A stretch of DNA of 64,000 nucleotides, taken from NCBI RefSeq assembly GCF_000686705.1, contig NZ_KK366004.1, positions 1-64,000 of the forward strand, in the 5' to 3' direction. The translations under genes and the position numbers were made by a program. Origin of the DNA: Clostridium hydrogeniformans DSM 21757 (GTDB lineage: Bacteria; Bacillota; Clostridia; Clostridiales; Clostridiaceae). Shown here in pieces: positions 18,506 to 27,157 of this stretch. The notes below the pieces were generated by a model that worked only from the letters and a program-made list of their open reading frames with translations, made no database searches and was not told where the DNA came from. How positions within the stretch are numbered: position 1 is the stretch's first letter; each line of letters starts with the position of its first letter.

Positions 18506-18513
18506 TTGACTTT

Positions 18514-19554
18514 ATGGATGAAAAGAAGCTTTTAAAGACATTATGTGAGTCTCATGGCCCAAGTGGTAAAGAATATCTTATCCATCCTGTAATAGAGGAT
18601 ATATTTAGCCCTTATGGAGAGATTTCAAAAGACAACCTAAATAACTTATATATAAAGAAAAAAGGGGAGTCTAAAGGTAAAATAATGATTATGGCCCATT
18701 GTGATGAAATATTTTTAATGGTTACAGAAATTTTAGAGAGAGGATTTTTAAAGGTAAAATCAAGGGGAATCGATGTTAAAACACTGGTGTCTCAAGAGGT
18801 GGTTATTCATGGAAAAAAACAAATAAAAGGAGTTATGGGAATAAAGCCACCCCATCTTATGACTAAGGAAGATAGAGAAAAGGCAGTATCTTTGGATGAG
18901 ATTTTAGTAGACACTGGATATTCAAAAGAAGAAGTGGAAAGTATTGTAGAAGTGGGAGACTTTATTACAATTAATAGAGAATCTGTAGAACTTTTAAATG
19001 ATAATATAGGATGTAAATGTGCTGATAATAGAGCGGGAGTTCTTTCTATGGCTGTTGCCCTTAATGAGCTTAGAGATATAAAACATGATTTAGATGTATA
19101 TTCTGTATGTTCAGTACAAGAAGAGGTGGGAGCTAGAGGGGCTGGGTCAGCAGCTTATAATATAATGCCTAGTATTGGAATAGTAATAGATACAACCTTT
19201 CATAGTGGAAGTTTAGGATATGAAGAAGGAGATAATGTTGTAGGAAATGGACCGGTAATATGCATAGGACCTAATATTCATCCAAAGGTTAGAAAAAGAC
19301 TTATGGATACAGGGAAGAAATACAATATTCCCTACCAGTTGGAAGTGGAACCAGGCAGTACAGGTACAGATGCATGGCCTCTTCAAATCACAAAAGAAGG
19401 TGTTCCAACAGTACTTATATCTATTCCTATAAAATATATGCATAGCTCTGTAGAGGTTGTAAATATAAAGGATGTAAATAATACAGGAAGACTTATAGCA
19501 AAGTTTATAGAAGACCTTAAGGTTGAAGAAGTGGAGGGTTTAATATGCTTTTAA
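18514..19554 (+). CDS. M42-family metallo-aminopeptidase (first of three)
   Basis: M42 enzymes (the TET, glutamyl aminopeptidase and FrvX/YsdC group) are two-zinc exopeptidases that trim short peptides in the cytoplasm, usually as large hollow oligomers. All metal and catalytic residues are visible: His and Asp in MAHCDEI, Asp in CADNRAG, the Glu pair in VQEEVGARGA, Asp in VIDTTFHS, and the last His in KYMHSS. Length is 346 residues, normal for the family. The Shine-Dalgarno sequence is 24 bases upstream, but a hairpin between it and the ATG may bring them together. Its end overlaps the next M42 gene by ten bases. Confidence 0.93.
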   Translation: MDEKKLLKTLCESHGPSGKEYLIHPVIEDIFSPYGEISKDNLNNLYIKKKGESKGKIMIMAHCDEIFLMVTEILERGFLKVKSRGIDVKTLVSQEVVIHGKKQIKGVMGIKPPHLMTKEDREKAVSLDEILVDTGYSKEEVESIVEVGDFITINRESVELLNDNIGCKCADNRAGVLSMAVALNELRDIKHDLDVYSVCSVQEEVGARGAGSAAYNIMPSIGIVIDTTFHSGSLGYEEGDNVVGNGPVICIGPNIHPKVRKRLMDTGKKYNIPYQLEVEPGSTGTDAWPLQITKEGVPTVLISIPIKYMHSSVEVVNIKDVNNTGRLIAKFIEDLKVEEVEGLICF

Positions 19555-20543
19555 AAACTCTTTGTGATGCTAAGGGCCCTTCAGGTTTTGAAGGGGAAGT
19601 TAGAAATATAATACTTAAGGAAGTCAAGCCTTACGTAGATAGTGTAAAAGTAGATGTGATGGGAAATATAATAGTCCACAAAAAGGGAAAAGGATCTAAG
19701 GTATTGGTAGATGCCCATATGGATGAAGTGGGATTTATAATTACTGGATTTAACGACGATGGAACCTTAAAATTTAAGGCTCTTGGAGGAGTGAATAATA
19801 AGGTTATACCATCAAAGACAGTTTTAATAGGAGATAAAGAAATAAATGGAGTTATAGGAATAAAGCCTATTCATCTTCAAAGTCAAGAAGAGCGAAATAA
19901 GAATATGCAATATAAAAATTTATGTATAGATATAGGAGCTAATTCTAAAAAAGAAGCTATGGAAGTAGTGGACCTTGGAGAGTATGTTGTATTTAATACT
20001 AAGTTGGAGGAGTTTGGGGAGAATCTTATAAAAGGAAAAGCCTTTGATGATAGAATGGGATGTTATGTACTTATAGAAATTCTTAAGGAAAATTATAATT
20101 GCGATTTATATGGAGTATTTACTGTTCAAGAAGAAATTGGTGATAGGGGAGCATATGTATCAGCTTATAATGTAATGCCAGATATAGGAATAGTTTTAGA
20201 GGGAACTATATGTGCAGACATGCCTTATATATCACCTCACTTAAGGGCCACAGAGGTAGGAAAAGGACCGGCTATATCAATAATGGATAGAACTAGTATA
20301 TTTAATGATGATATAGCAAAAGAAATAATGGAAGTAGGAAAGGTGAAAAATATACCCTATCAGAGAAGACGTGCCATAGCTGGAGGAAATGATGCAGGAG
20401 CAATAATAATGGTAGGGGAAGGTGCAAAGGTGGCTACTATATCAGTTCCTTGTAGATATATTCATTCATCTATATCAGTAGCCTCTAAAGAAGACATAGA
20501 GAACACTAAGAACCTTGTCATGGAATATTTAAAAACTTTATAA
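19545..20543 (+). CDS. M42-family metallo-aminopeptidase (second of three)
   Basis: The 332-residue protein keeps the M42 residues: His and Asp in DAHMDEVGF, the FDDR aspartates, the Glu pair in VQEEIGDRGA, an acidic ligand in VLEGTICAD, and the terminal His in CRYIHSS. It starts ten bases before the end of the first M42 gene with GTGGAGGG as ribosome site, so the two are translationally coupled and may form a mixed oligomer. Exact peptide specificity cannot be read. The two active paralogues differ at the Asp/Glu ligand, which in this family often goes with different substrate preference. Confidence 0.93.
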   Translation: MLLKTLCDAKGPSGFEGEVRNIILKEVKPYVDSVKVDVMGNIIVHKKGKGSKVLVDAHMDEVGFIITGFNDDGTLKFKALGGVNNKVIPSKTVLIGDKEINGVIGIKPIHLQSQEERNKNMQYKNLCIDIGANSKKEAMEVVDLGEYVVFNTKLEEFGENLIKGKAFDDRMGCYVLIEILKENYNCDLYGVFTVQEEIGDRGAYVSAYNVMPDIGIVLEGTICADMPYISPHLRATEVGKGPAISIMDRTSIFNDDIAKEIMEVGKVKNIPYQRRRAIAGGNDAGAIIMVGEGAKVATISVPCRYIHSSISVASKEDIENTKNLVMEYLKTL

Positions 20544-20618
20544 TATGTATTTTAAATTATATTGTAAATACATTTAGAAATAACTCTAATAATTAATATT
20601 AAGAAAAGAGGGGAAATT

Positions 20619-21599
20619 ATGGATTTATTATTAGAAAACATTATAAAAACCTATGGAGTTAGTGGACGTGAAGATAAGATTAGGGAAGTTATTAAAGAGA
20701 GACTGACTAATCTTGGAATAGAATTTAAAATAGATCCTATGGGGAATATAATTTCTAACCTTACCAATGATAAGAATAAAAAAACTTTTACTATATGCTC
20801 TCATATGGATACCGTTGGAGTAATAGCTACTTATATAGAAGATAATGGATTTATAAGGTGTGGTTCTATAGGGGATTTTAATCTAAGGGAATTTCAAGGT
20901 GGAATAGTTGAGTTTGAGAATGGGACAAGAGGAAGAGTTGCTATGGAAAAAGCTAGTGATGAAATAGGGGATATGTTTATTGATATAGGAGTATCCTCAA
21001 AGGAAGAGGCTTTAAAGTATGTGGAAGAAGGAGATGTAGCTTTTTTTAGTGGAAATATTTTAGAATTTAATCATATTATAATGGGACCAGGGTTAAGTAG
21101 CAGAATAGGACCATATATTCTTCTTAGGGTAATAGAAAATATAAAAGATAGAACTTCTTTAGAATCATTACCTTATAATATAACTTTTGTATTTACAACC
21201 CAACATAATTTAGAGGGAAGGGGAGCGAGAGCTTTAACACATAGTGTAATGCCAGATTACGCCATAGTTATAGAGGGAGAAGAGTCAGGAGATTATATAG
21301 GCGCTAAGGGAAGTTTAAAGCTTTCAGAAGGTCTAGGGATGAAGATTATGGATAGGAACTTAATAATTCATGATGAAATAAAACAGATATTAGAAGAGGT
21401 AAAAAAGAAAAACAATATTAAAATGAAGAAAATTACCTCTAATAGTATTACAGATGGAAGGATTATTCAAAAGGAAGGTAAGGGGTGCAGGACAGGAGCA
21501 GTAGTTCTTCCTTTTAGATACATTAATAGTAGTGAAGAAATGGTAAGTCTTTTGGATATAGAGGAAGGAGTTAAACTTATAGAAGGAATTTTAAGTTAA
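20619..21599 (+). CDS. M42-family homologue lacking catalytic residues
   Basis: The 326-residue protein is clearly related to the two M42 genes before it over its whole length, but the active site is gone. SHMD (His62, Asp64) remains. The bridging Asp motif (FDDR or ADNR in its neighbours) is LSSR at 159-162, the catalytic Glu pair QEE is QHN at 195-197, and the last metal His in RYIHSS is Asn303 (RYINSS). The frame is intact, GAGGGG precedes the ATG, and it ends in a terminator, so it is maintained as a gene and not an obvious pseudogene. A role as a structural or regulatory subunit of an M42 oligomer is an inference. Confidence 0.85.
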   Translation: MDLLLENIIKTYGVSGREDKIREVIKERLTNLGIEFKIDPMGNIISNLTNDKNKKTFTICSHMDTVGVIATYIEDNGFIRCGSIGDFNLREFQGGIVEFENGTRGRVAMEKASDEIGDMFIDIGVSSKEEALKYVEEGDVAFFSGNILEFNHIIMGPGLSSRIGPYILLRVIENIKDRTSLESLPYNITFVFTTQHNLEGRGARALTHSVMPDYAIVIEGEESGDYIGAKGSLKLSEGLGMKIMDRNLIIHDEIKQILEEVKKKNNIKMKKITSNSITDGRIIQKEGKGCRTGAVVLPFRYINSSEEMVSLLDIEEGVKLIEGILS

Positions 21600-21603
21600 A
21601 ATA

Positions 21604-21639
21604 AAAACCACTGTGATAAACTTTACACAGTGGTTTTTA
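21604..21639. terminator. Bidirectional terminator between the M42 and rimI genes
   Basis: AAAACCACTGTG and CACAGTGGTTTTT form a long stem with T-runs on both strands. It overlaps the stop codon of rimI and serves convergent transcripts. Confidence 0.87.
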
Positions 21640-22084
21640 AAACATCACGTTTCCACATAAGGATGGCATCTTCACCAGTATCCTCATAATATTTTTTTCT
21701 TATTCCCTCTTCTAAAAAACCATATTTTTTATAAAGGCCTTGGGCTGGTAAATTAGAAGATCTGACTTCTAAGGTCATGGCATGAGCATTATGTTCATTA
21801 CATATATGAATTAATCCTTGAAGGATTTTACTTCCAACACCATATTCTCTAAACTCAGGGTGAACTGCTATATTTGTTATATGACCTTCATCTATGATAA
21901 GCCACATACCTCCAAAGCCTATGATTCTATTATCTATTTTAGCTACTACATATTTAGAAAACACATTGTAAAGCTCTTTTTCTATAGATTCACGACTCCA
22001 AGGGGTAGTAAAGCTTAGAGCACTTATTTTTGTTACATCATCTATATGCTCATTAGTAAAGGGGAATACTTCTATATTATTCAT
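21623..22084 (-). CDS. rimI: Ribosomal protein alanine N-acetyltransferase RimI
   Basis: RimI is a GNAT enzyme that acetylates protein N termini, classically ribosomal protein S18. The acetyl-CoA motif is VHPEFREYGVGSKILQGL, preceded by GHITNIAV, and the C-terminal part has NLPAQGLYKKYGF. The open frame extends upstream to 22153, but the start MNNIEVFPF at 22084 is far more likely: it gives 153 residues, the normal size, and overlaps the tsaB stop by only eight bases. It is the last gene of tsaE-tsaB-rimI, a usual bacterial linkage. Confidence 0.92.
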   Translation of the reverse strand: MNNIEVFPFTNEHIDDVTKISALSFTTPWSRESIEKELYNVFSKYVVAKIDNRIIGFGGMWLIIDEGHITNIAVHPEFREYGVGSKILQGLIHICNEHNAHAMTLEVRSSNLPAQGLYKKYGFLEEGIRKKYYEDTGEDAILMWKRDVLKTTV

Positions 22085-22790
22085 AGACACTAACACCCAT
22101 TTTCTTTTCATATTCTCTTTCAGCTTGAGATTGTCTAAGATAAACAGGAGCAAAGCCTAGTAAGTCATCATTTTTTCCTTCTTTTAAAATCTTATATCCT
22201 ATGGTACCAAGAGATGAAGCTCTAGTAAAGTTCAAATGGCCAGGTGTAAAGTAGGTATCTTTAAGAAGGGATGATATTTTATCTTTGTGTTTATCAGTAC
22301 CATCTCCAACAAAGATATAAGGGCCCTTAAACTCTTTAAGTTTATCACATAATTCCTCTATAGAAATTATCATATGCTCTGATAGGGCTTCTATACTGCC
22401 GCTATTAAATTTATATAATGATGTATAAACATTACCTCTTAGGGCATCCATTATAGGACATATAATTCCTTCAGTTCCAAAAAGGTTATTTGAAAGTCCG
22501 TCTAGGGAGGAAACCCCAATAAAAGGTTTTTCTTTAGCAAGAGCCATAGCCTTTATACTTGCCATACCTATCCTTAGTCCAGTAAATGAACCAGGTCCTT
22601 TAGAGACTACAAAGGCATCTATGTCATCTATAGTAAGATTTACATTAGTGATTACCTTATCTATCATATCCATAAGTAAAACAGAATGTTGCTTTTTATA
22701 ATTAAAATTAATTTCTCCAAGTAGCTTATCACCATCTAATACAGCTACACTAGCTGCCTCAGAGGAAGAGTCTACACTTAATATCTTCAT
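22077..22790 (-). CDS. tsaB: tRNA threonylcarbamoyladenosine factor TsaB
   Basis: TsaB is the inactive ASKHA-fold partner of TsaD in making t6A37 on ANN-decoding tRNAs. The 237-residue protein begins ILSVDSSSEAASVAVLDGD, has QHSVLLMDMI and the conserved SKGPGSFTGLRIGMA. It sits three bases after tsaE and overlaps rimI, so the three are one operon. tsaD and tsaC are not in the window. Confidence 0.95.
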   Translation of the reverse strand: MKILSVDSSSEAASVAVLDGDKLLGEINFNYKKQHSVLLMDMIDKVITNVNLTIDDIDAFVVSKGPGSFTGLRIGMASIKAMALAKEKPFIGVSSLDGLSNNLFGTEGIICPIMDALRGNVYTSLYKFNSGSIEALSEHMIISIEELCDKLKEFKGPYIFVGDGTDKHKDKISSLLKDTYFTPGHLNFTRASSLGTIGYKILKEGKNDDLLGFAPVYLRQSQAEREYEKKMGVSVYE

Positions 22791-22793
22791 AAG

Positions 22794-23249
22794 TTAAATC
22801 TCCTTTATATAGTCGTATTTTTTTCCAAAGGGCTCAAGAGTTATTTTTCTTGCAGTTTCTGAAATCTCAGGTAACTTTTCTATTTTTATAAGTAAGTATT
22901 CCTCTGGTATAAGTTCTTCTATATAGTTTGCCCACTCTATAATTGAAACACCATCACTAAATATGTACTCATCAAAACCTATGGCATAGATTTCATCAGG
23001 GTCATTAACTCTGTATACATCAAAGTGATAAAATTTAAGTCTACCACTATCATATTCATTAACTATGTTAAAGGTAGGACTTGTTATATAGTCTGTAATA
23101 GAAAGTCCTTTAGCTATACCTTTTGTAAGATGAGTTTTACCAGTACCTAAGTCACCTATAAGGCAAAATATATCTGAAGGATTACAAAGTTCACCTAATT
23201 TTTGCCCAATTGAAAAGGTTTCTTCCACGCTATTTACTATTATCTCCAT
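22794..23249 (-). CDS. tsaE: tRNA threonylcarbamoyladenosine ATPase TsaE
   Basis: TsaE is the small P-loop ATPase that drives turnover of the TsaBD complex in t6A synthesis. The 151-residue protein has Walker A GDLGTGKT (residues 32-39), the Ser/Thr-rich SPTFNIVNEY, YHFDVYRV and IIEWANYIEELIP, all typical of the family. It is the first gene of the tsaE-tsaB-rimI operon. GGAGGTGA lies upstream of the ATG. Confidence 0.95.
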   Translation of the reverse strand: MEIIVNSVEETFSIGQKLGELCNPSDIFCLIGDLGTGKTHLTKGIAKGLSITDYITSPTFNIVNEYDSGRLKFYHFDVYRVNDPDEIYAIGFDEYIFSDGVSIIEWANYIEELIPEEYLLIKIEKLPEISETARKITLEPFGKKYDYIKEI

Positions 23250-23538
23250 AGAATTTTAGGGATTTACCCTAAGTCACCTCCTAATATGTAAAATAAGAAT
23301 TTAATTTAAATAATAAATTTAAGATTACCAAGGGTTTTAATATAAGTCCTTAACTTATCCATTAAAATATCATTGACTTGTCTTGCTTTAGCCATATGGA
23401 TAAAGTAACTTTAAACCCTATAGATTCTAATAACATATGATTTTAACATTATATATAAGAATTTAAGAGTCTAAGGAATTATTAGAGTAATAAGTTTAAG
23501 TGAAAAATTCACAGGAATTAAGATTATTATTATAATAA

Positions 23539-23582
23539 AACTTTAAAATATAAAATTAAACTTTTTTATATTTTAAAGTTTT
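23539..23582. repeat. Perfect 16-bp AT-rich inverted repeat
   Basis: AAACTTTAAAATATAA (23539-23554) and TTATATTTTAAAGTTT (23567-23582) are exact complements around 12 bases. It has no T-run of the usual terminator kind and lies far from either neighbouring gene. Confidence 0.75.
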
Positions 23583-23723
23583 ACCCAATATATATTAATT
23601 ATAATGTAACATTAAAAATTCTCTTATTAATTTTATCTTAAAATCCTTAAAAAGTATAGTATATCACAGAATGGTAAACTAGGGATTTAGCGTGTAAAAT
23701 AGAAGCTTAAAATAAATTTATAT

Positions 23724-23767
23724 AAAGGTCTTATAATAACATGAATGATTATAGTAATAAGACCTTT
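23724..23767 (-). terminator. Probable terminator of the HD-domain gene
   Basis: AAAGGTCTTAT and ATAAGACCTTT form a perfect 11-bp stem about 40 bases after the end of the HD-domain gene on the minus strand. The T tract is broken (ATATAAATTT). Confidence 0.65.
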
Positions 23768-23805
23768 AGCGATGATGAATATCTATGTTTTTTATAAAGT
23801 TTAAA

Positions 23806-25026
23806 TTATAAAGCATTTTTTAAATGAGACAAGGCATTTTTACAAAGGAATCCGTTATTACAAGACTCATTTAAAATTTTAAATATAGTATCATTGTTAA
23901 GGCCTTTTCTATATGGCCTATCCTCACGAAGAGCTTGATATACATCACATACAGCTAATATTCTACATTCCTCACTAAGGGATTCTCCAGTTAACATTCT
24001 AGGGTATCCTTTACCATTTAATTTTTCATGATGATTTGATGCCCATTCACATATATCAGGAATATCCTCAATTTTTTCAAGGACTAAGTTGGTATAATAT
24101 ACATGAGATTTCATTATATGAAATTCTTCTATTGTAAGAGAAGAATTTTTATTTAGTATAGATCTAGGAATAGCTAATTTCCCAATATCATGAAGAAGCC
24201 CTGCAATTTTCATCTTAATACATTTTTCTTCATCATATCCTATAGAACTAGATATCATATAGGATAAATCCCCTATATTTTTAGAGTGTTCTCCAGTAAA
24301 GGAGCTACTCATATCAACAATATCTGCAAAAACATAAGATATATCTAAAAACTCTCTTAAGGAAAGTTCTAAGTCAAAATTAGGTGTGTACTTTTTAAAT
24401 ACAAAATCATGAAAGCTTATATTATCTAAGTTAAGCCAAAAAATATCTCGTTTACTAATCCTTAAAAAGGCACTAGAAAGTAAGGGAGAAAATAACTTTC
24501 CACTGTTATTTTTAACCCACTCTATTATATGTTTCCTTAAATCAGGTGAAGATGAGTCGTAATATATAGTCTCTATAATATCCGAAAGCCTTATTATCTG
24601 GCTTTCTATGGGAATCAAGTCTTTTGATATATTAAAAATACCAGAACCATCATAATTTTCATGATGATAATATATTATGTTGGATAAATTACTGAACTTT
24701 GGGAATTTTTCTAGTATTTTAGAGCCTTTTTCACAATGATCATGTATAAGCTGTTTCGTATCTAAATAATAATTATTTGAGGAATTAATGCCTATATCAT
24801 GAAGCATGCAAGAAACATAAACTTTTTTTTTGCAATCATAATCAAAATCAAGTTCATTGCATATTTCCATGGCAATATAGGTAGACTTTATAGAATGATG
24901 AGAAAACTTTTTAAAGTCATAATTGACCATAGATGAAGCTTCTAGGATGTTTACTTGAGAAGCTTTTTGATTTAGGTCAAGTAAAATACCTAAAGAAGAT
25001 ACCAGGTTATTAACCTTGATTTTCAT
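23806..25026 (-). CDS. Tandem HD / HD-GYP-like domain protein
   Basis: The protein (406 residues from the preferred start) has two HD phosphohydrolase domains. The first (about 35-170) has HHSIKSTYIA, HDIGIN and YYHHENYDGSG. The second (about 235-400) has GEHSKNIGDL, LLHDIGKLAIP, NHHEKLNGKGYP and ILAVCDVYQALREDRPYR, the pattern of HD-GYP enzymes that break down cyclic di-GMP or related cyclic dinucleotides. No sensor or receiver domain is present. The open frame starts at 25032, but GGGGG is one base from that ATG; the next ATG, at 25026, has proper spacing. It is divergent from the metal-binding-protein homologue. Activity on a particular nucleotide is inferred only. Confidence 0.85.
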   Translation of the reverse strand: MKIKVNNLVSSLGILLDLNQKASQVNILEASSMVNYDFKKFSHHSIKSTYIAMEICNELDFDYDCKKKVYVSCMLHDIGINSSNNYYLDTKQLIHDHCEKGSKILEKFPKFSNLSNIIYYHHENYDGSGIFNISKDLIPIESQIIRLSDIIETIYYDSSSPDLRKHIIEWVKNNSGKLFSPLLSSAFLRISKRDIFWLNLDNISFHDFVFKKYTPNFDLELSLREFLDISYVFADIVDMSSSFTGEHSKNIGDLSYMISSSIGYDEEKCIKMKIAGLLHDIGKLAIPRSILNKNSSLTIEEFHIMKSHVYYTNLVLEKIEDIPDICEWASNHHEKLNGKGYPRMLTGESLSEECRILAVCDVYQALREDRPYRKGLNNDTIFKILNESCNNGFLCKNALSHLKNAL

Positions 25027-25197
25027 AAACATACCCCCTTTTTTCTGATATAATTAAATTTATTAGCACAGTCAGTAGTTTTATACCAAAGTATAAGAGA
25101 TTATAGACAATAAGAAGTAATATGAAAATTATAATTTCCATATTGATTATTGTAATATAATTTATGTAATAAAAATAGTATTAAAGGATGATTAGTT

Positions 25198-26142
25198 ATG
25201 AAAAGAGGCTATAAAATTTTTATATCTTTTATTATCACTAACCTTATGGTTATATCTTTTATTTTAATAAGTCATTATATATCAGAATCTAATGTTGTAA
25301 AAATAGAAGGGGAAAAAGAGAGGGAAACCTATCTTTCAATAATTACCACAAATAAGTTTCTATATCATATGGTACGTGATATTACTAAAGATATGCATGA
25401 AGTTACTTACATGATGAAGGATCAAAAGAGTCAATGGAATTTTAAATACACGGAGGATAGTATTAAAAATATAAGTAAAAAAGATTTATTTATATACTTT
25501 GGGGCTTCTTATGAGCCCTGGGCTTCTAGTTTTGTAGATGAACTTAAAAGAGATAATGTTACAGTCTTAAATGCTTCAAGAGGTATAAGACTTATGAACT
25601 TAAATTTACCTATTAAATATAATGATAGGGTGGTAAAAGAAAATCCTTATTATTGGTTAAATCCTGAAGAATATAAAACAGCATTACTAAATATAAAAAA
25701 TGCTATAGGAGAAAAAGATCCTAAAAATTTAAGTTTTTATGATAAAAGCTTCAATGAGGAGATGGAAAAGGTAGATTTAATAATAAGTAAGTTAAGGGAA
25801 GTCAGTGAAGAATTAGAAGGAAAAACTTTTGTATTAACAGATGATACCTTGGATTATTTTTTTAAGTTTACAGGATTAAACTATATAAAGATTCCTAGTG
25901 GAGAAGGGACAAAGAGAGAAGAAATAGAAAAGGTGAACCAAAAACTAAAATCTACAGAAAATCTTATATATATATACAATAATGAGGAACAGTTGAAAAA
26001 TTATGAGAAGCTAATAAAAGATTATAGTATGAACACTGTTGAATTTCTTTTAGATTCAGAAGATATAGGTTATAAGTCTATGATGTTAAAAAATATAGAA
26101 AAGATGAAAAATTTTAGTGAAAAGAAGGAAATGCACAAATAG
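25198..26142 (+). CDS. Divergent ZnuA-like solute-binding protein, orphan
   Basis: After one N-terminal membrane segment (about residues 8-28, no lipobox) the protein has the layout of cluster A-I metal-binding proteins: a first lobe with YFGASYEPWASSF, then NPYYWLNPEEYKTALLNI (compare DPHVWLDP), a long helix, and a second lobe with FVLTDDTLDYFFKFTGL (compare HDAFGYF). The histidines that bind zinc or manganese in the family are Tyr, Asp or absent here. No ABC permease or ATPase gene is adjacent. It probably no longer binds a metal in the usual way; its role is unknown. Confidence 0.75.
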   Translation: MKRGYKIFISFIITNLMVISFILISHYISESNVVKIEGEKERETYLSIITTNKFLYHMVRDITKDMHEVTYMMKDQKSQWNFKYTEDSIKNISKKDLFIYFGASYEPWASSFVDELKRDNVTVLNASRGIRLMNLNLPIKYNDRVVKENPYYWLNPEEYKTALLNIKNAIGEKDPKNLSFYDKSFNEEMEKVDLIISKLREVSEELEGKTFVLTDDTLDYFFKFTGLNYIKIPSGEGTKREEIEKVNQKLKSTENLIYIYNNEEQLKNYEKLIKDYSMNTVEFLLDSEDIGYKSMMLKNIEKMKNFSEKKEMHK

Positions 26143-26228
26143 TTTGAATTTACAGTAAATTTAAAGTATAATATAGGATATAAAAAATTATTTAAATGAG
26201 ACATAGAGAATTGAAAGGGGATGAGTAG

Positions 26229-26849
26229 GTGTTAGTAAAGAATATAATGCTACCTAAAGAAAAGCTTATAACAGTAACTCCAAAGGCATCTATTGGAACT
26301 GCATTGGAATTTATAAATAAGAATAATTTTTTATCAATTCCAGTTGTAGAAGGAGACAAATTCTTTGGAAGTATATCAAAGGATAAGATATATGCTTTTT
26401 ATTTTGAAAAATGTCAAGATAAGGAATGTTTCTTAAATGACTTTGATGTAGAGGATGTAATGAGAACAGATATACCTTCTATTGAAGTATTTGAAGAGAT
26501 AGAGAAGGCTGTACACATATTGGAAGTTAAAAACATTGCTTTTGTAGCTGTGGTAGATGATAAAGGAATATTCCAAGGTATATTAACTCATCATGCTGTA
26601 TTTGAACAGTTTACCCAATTGTTCGGGTTAAATAAGGGAAATAGACTTGCTGTCATGGCTCACGATGTTCCAGGACAAATTTCTAAGCTATCTAAGGTTT
26701 TATCAGAGAATAATGCGGATATAATAAGTTTTGTAGTAGTAGATCCAGAAAGCGTTTTATCTGTTAAGGAGATAGTAATAAGAATGAAAACAGAAAACTT
26801 TAACCTTGTAAAAGAGAAGGTTATAGATGCTGGATTTAAAATAGTTTAA
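26229..26849 (+). CDS. CBS-pair plus ACT domain protein
   Basis: The 206-residue protein has two CBS motifs (about 1-60 and 70-128; MLPKEKLITVTPKASIGTA and VMRTDIPSIEVFEEIEKAV) that usually bind adenine nucleotides, followed by an ACT domain (about 138-206; VMAHDVPGQISKLSKVLSEN) that often binds amino acids. There is no enzyme or DNA-binding domain, so a sensing role, perhaps through a partner, is likely. It starts at a GTG eight bases after AAAGGGG. No neighbour reveals the ligand. Confidence 0.88.
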   Translation: MLVKNIMLPKEKLITVTPKASIGTALEFINKNNFLSIPVVEGDKFFGSISKDKIYAFYFEKCQDKECFLNDFDVEDVMRTDIPSIEVFEEIEKAVHILEVKNIAFVAVVDDKGIFQGILTHHAVFEQFTQLFGLNKGNRLAVMAHDVPGQISKLSKVLSENNADIISFVVVDPESVLSVKEIVIRMKTENFNLVKEKVIDAGFKIV

Positions 26850-27157
26850 TAAAGTAGTTCTTAGTTTAGGACATGGTCTAGCATTATAATTTAACTCTAA
26901 CTTTAAATTATAATGACTTGCTATTAGAACGAGAGGTACTTTAATAGTAAATAATTATTAATACTAAAGAGTTAGTATATAGTATAATATTATTTTAAAA
27001 CACAAGGCTTTATTACTAGAACTTAGAGTTTAGTAATAAAGCCTATATTTATATAAGTTAATATTAGGTTTTTATATAAAGTAAAAAGCCAATTTACAAA
27101 CCACAGAATTTAAATTAACTTAAAATAAGAAATCAAATTAAATTTCAAGGGAAAGTA
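26850..27157. other. Intergenic region with two hairpins
   Basis: About 300 bases between convergent genes. CATTATAATTTA (26882-26893) pairs exactly with TAAATTATAATG (26904-26915), and a longer stem at 27005-27044 looks like the shared terminator. Confidence 0.55.
27005..27044. terminator. Probable bidirectional terminator
   Basis: AGGCTTTATTACTA and TAGTAATAAAGCCT form a perfect 14-bp stem between the convergent CBS-ACT and Nim-like genes. The T-runs are short. Confidence 0.65.

Larger units (their letters stand above)
23250..23805. other. Long intergenic region upstream of tsaE
   Basis: About 555 AT-rich bases. It holds a perfect 16-bp inverted repeat (23539-23582) and a terminator for the HD-domain gene (23724-23767). 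Around 23329-23420 further pairings are possible (AGGGTTTTAA with TTTAAACCCT; ACTTATCC with GGATAAAGT), so a structured transcript on the minus strand cannot be excluded. No gene is supported. Confidence 0.5.

Noticed and set aside
23306-23395. 29-codon ORF (MAKARQVNDILMDK...) on the minus strand upstream of tsaE
   Set aside because: No ribosome binding site precedes the ATG, and the region is better explained by base-pairing repeats. I could not link it to a family.
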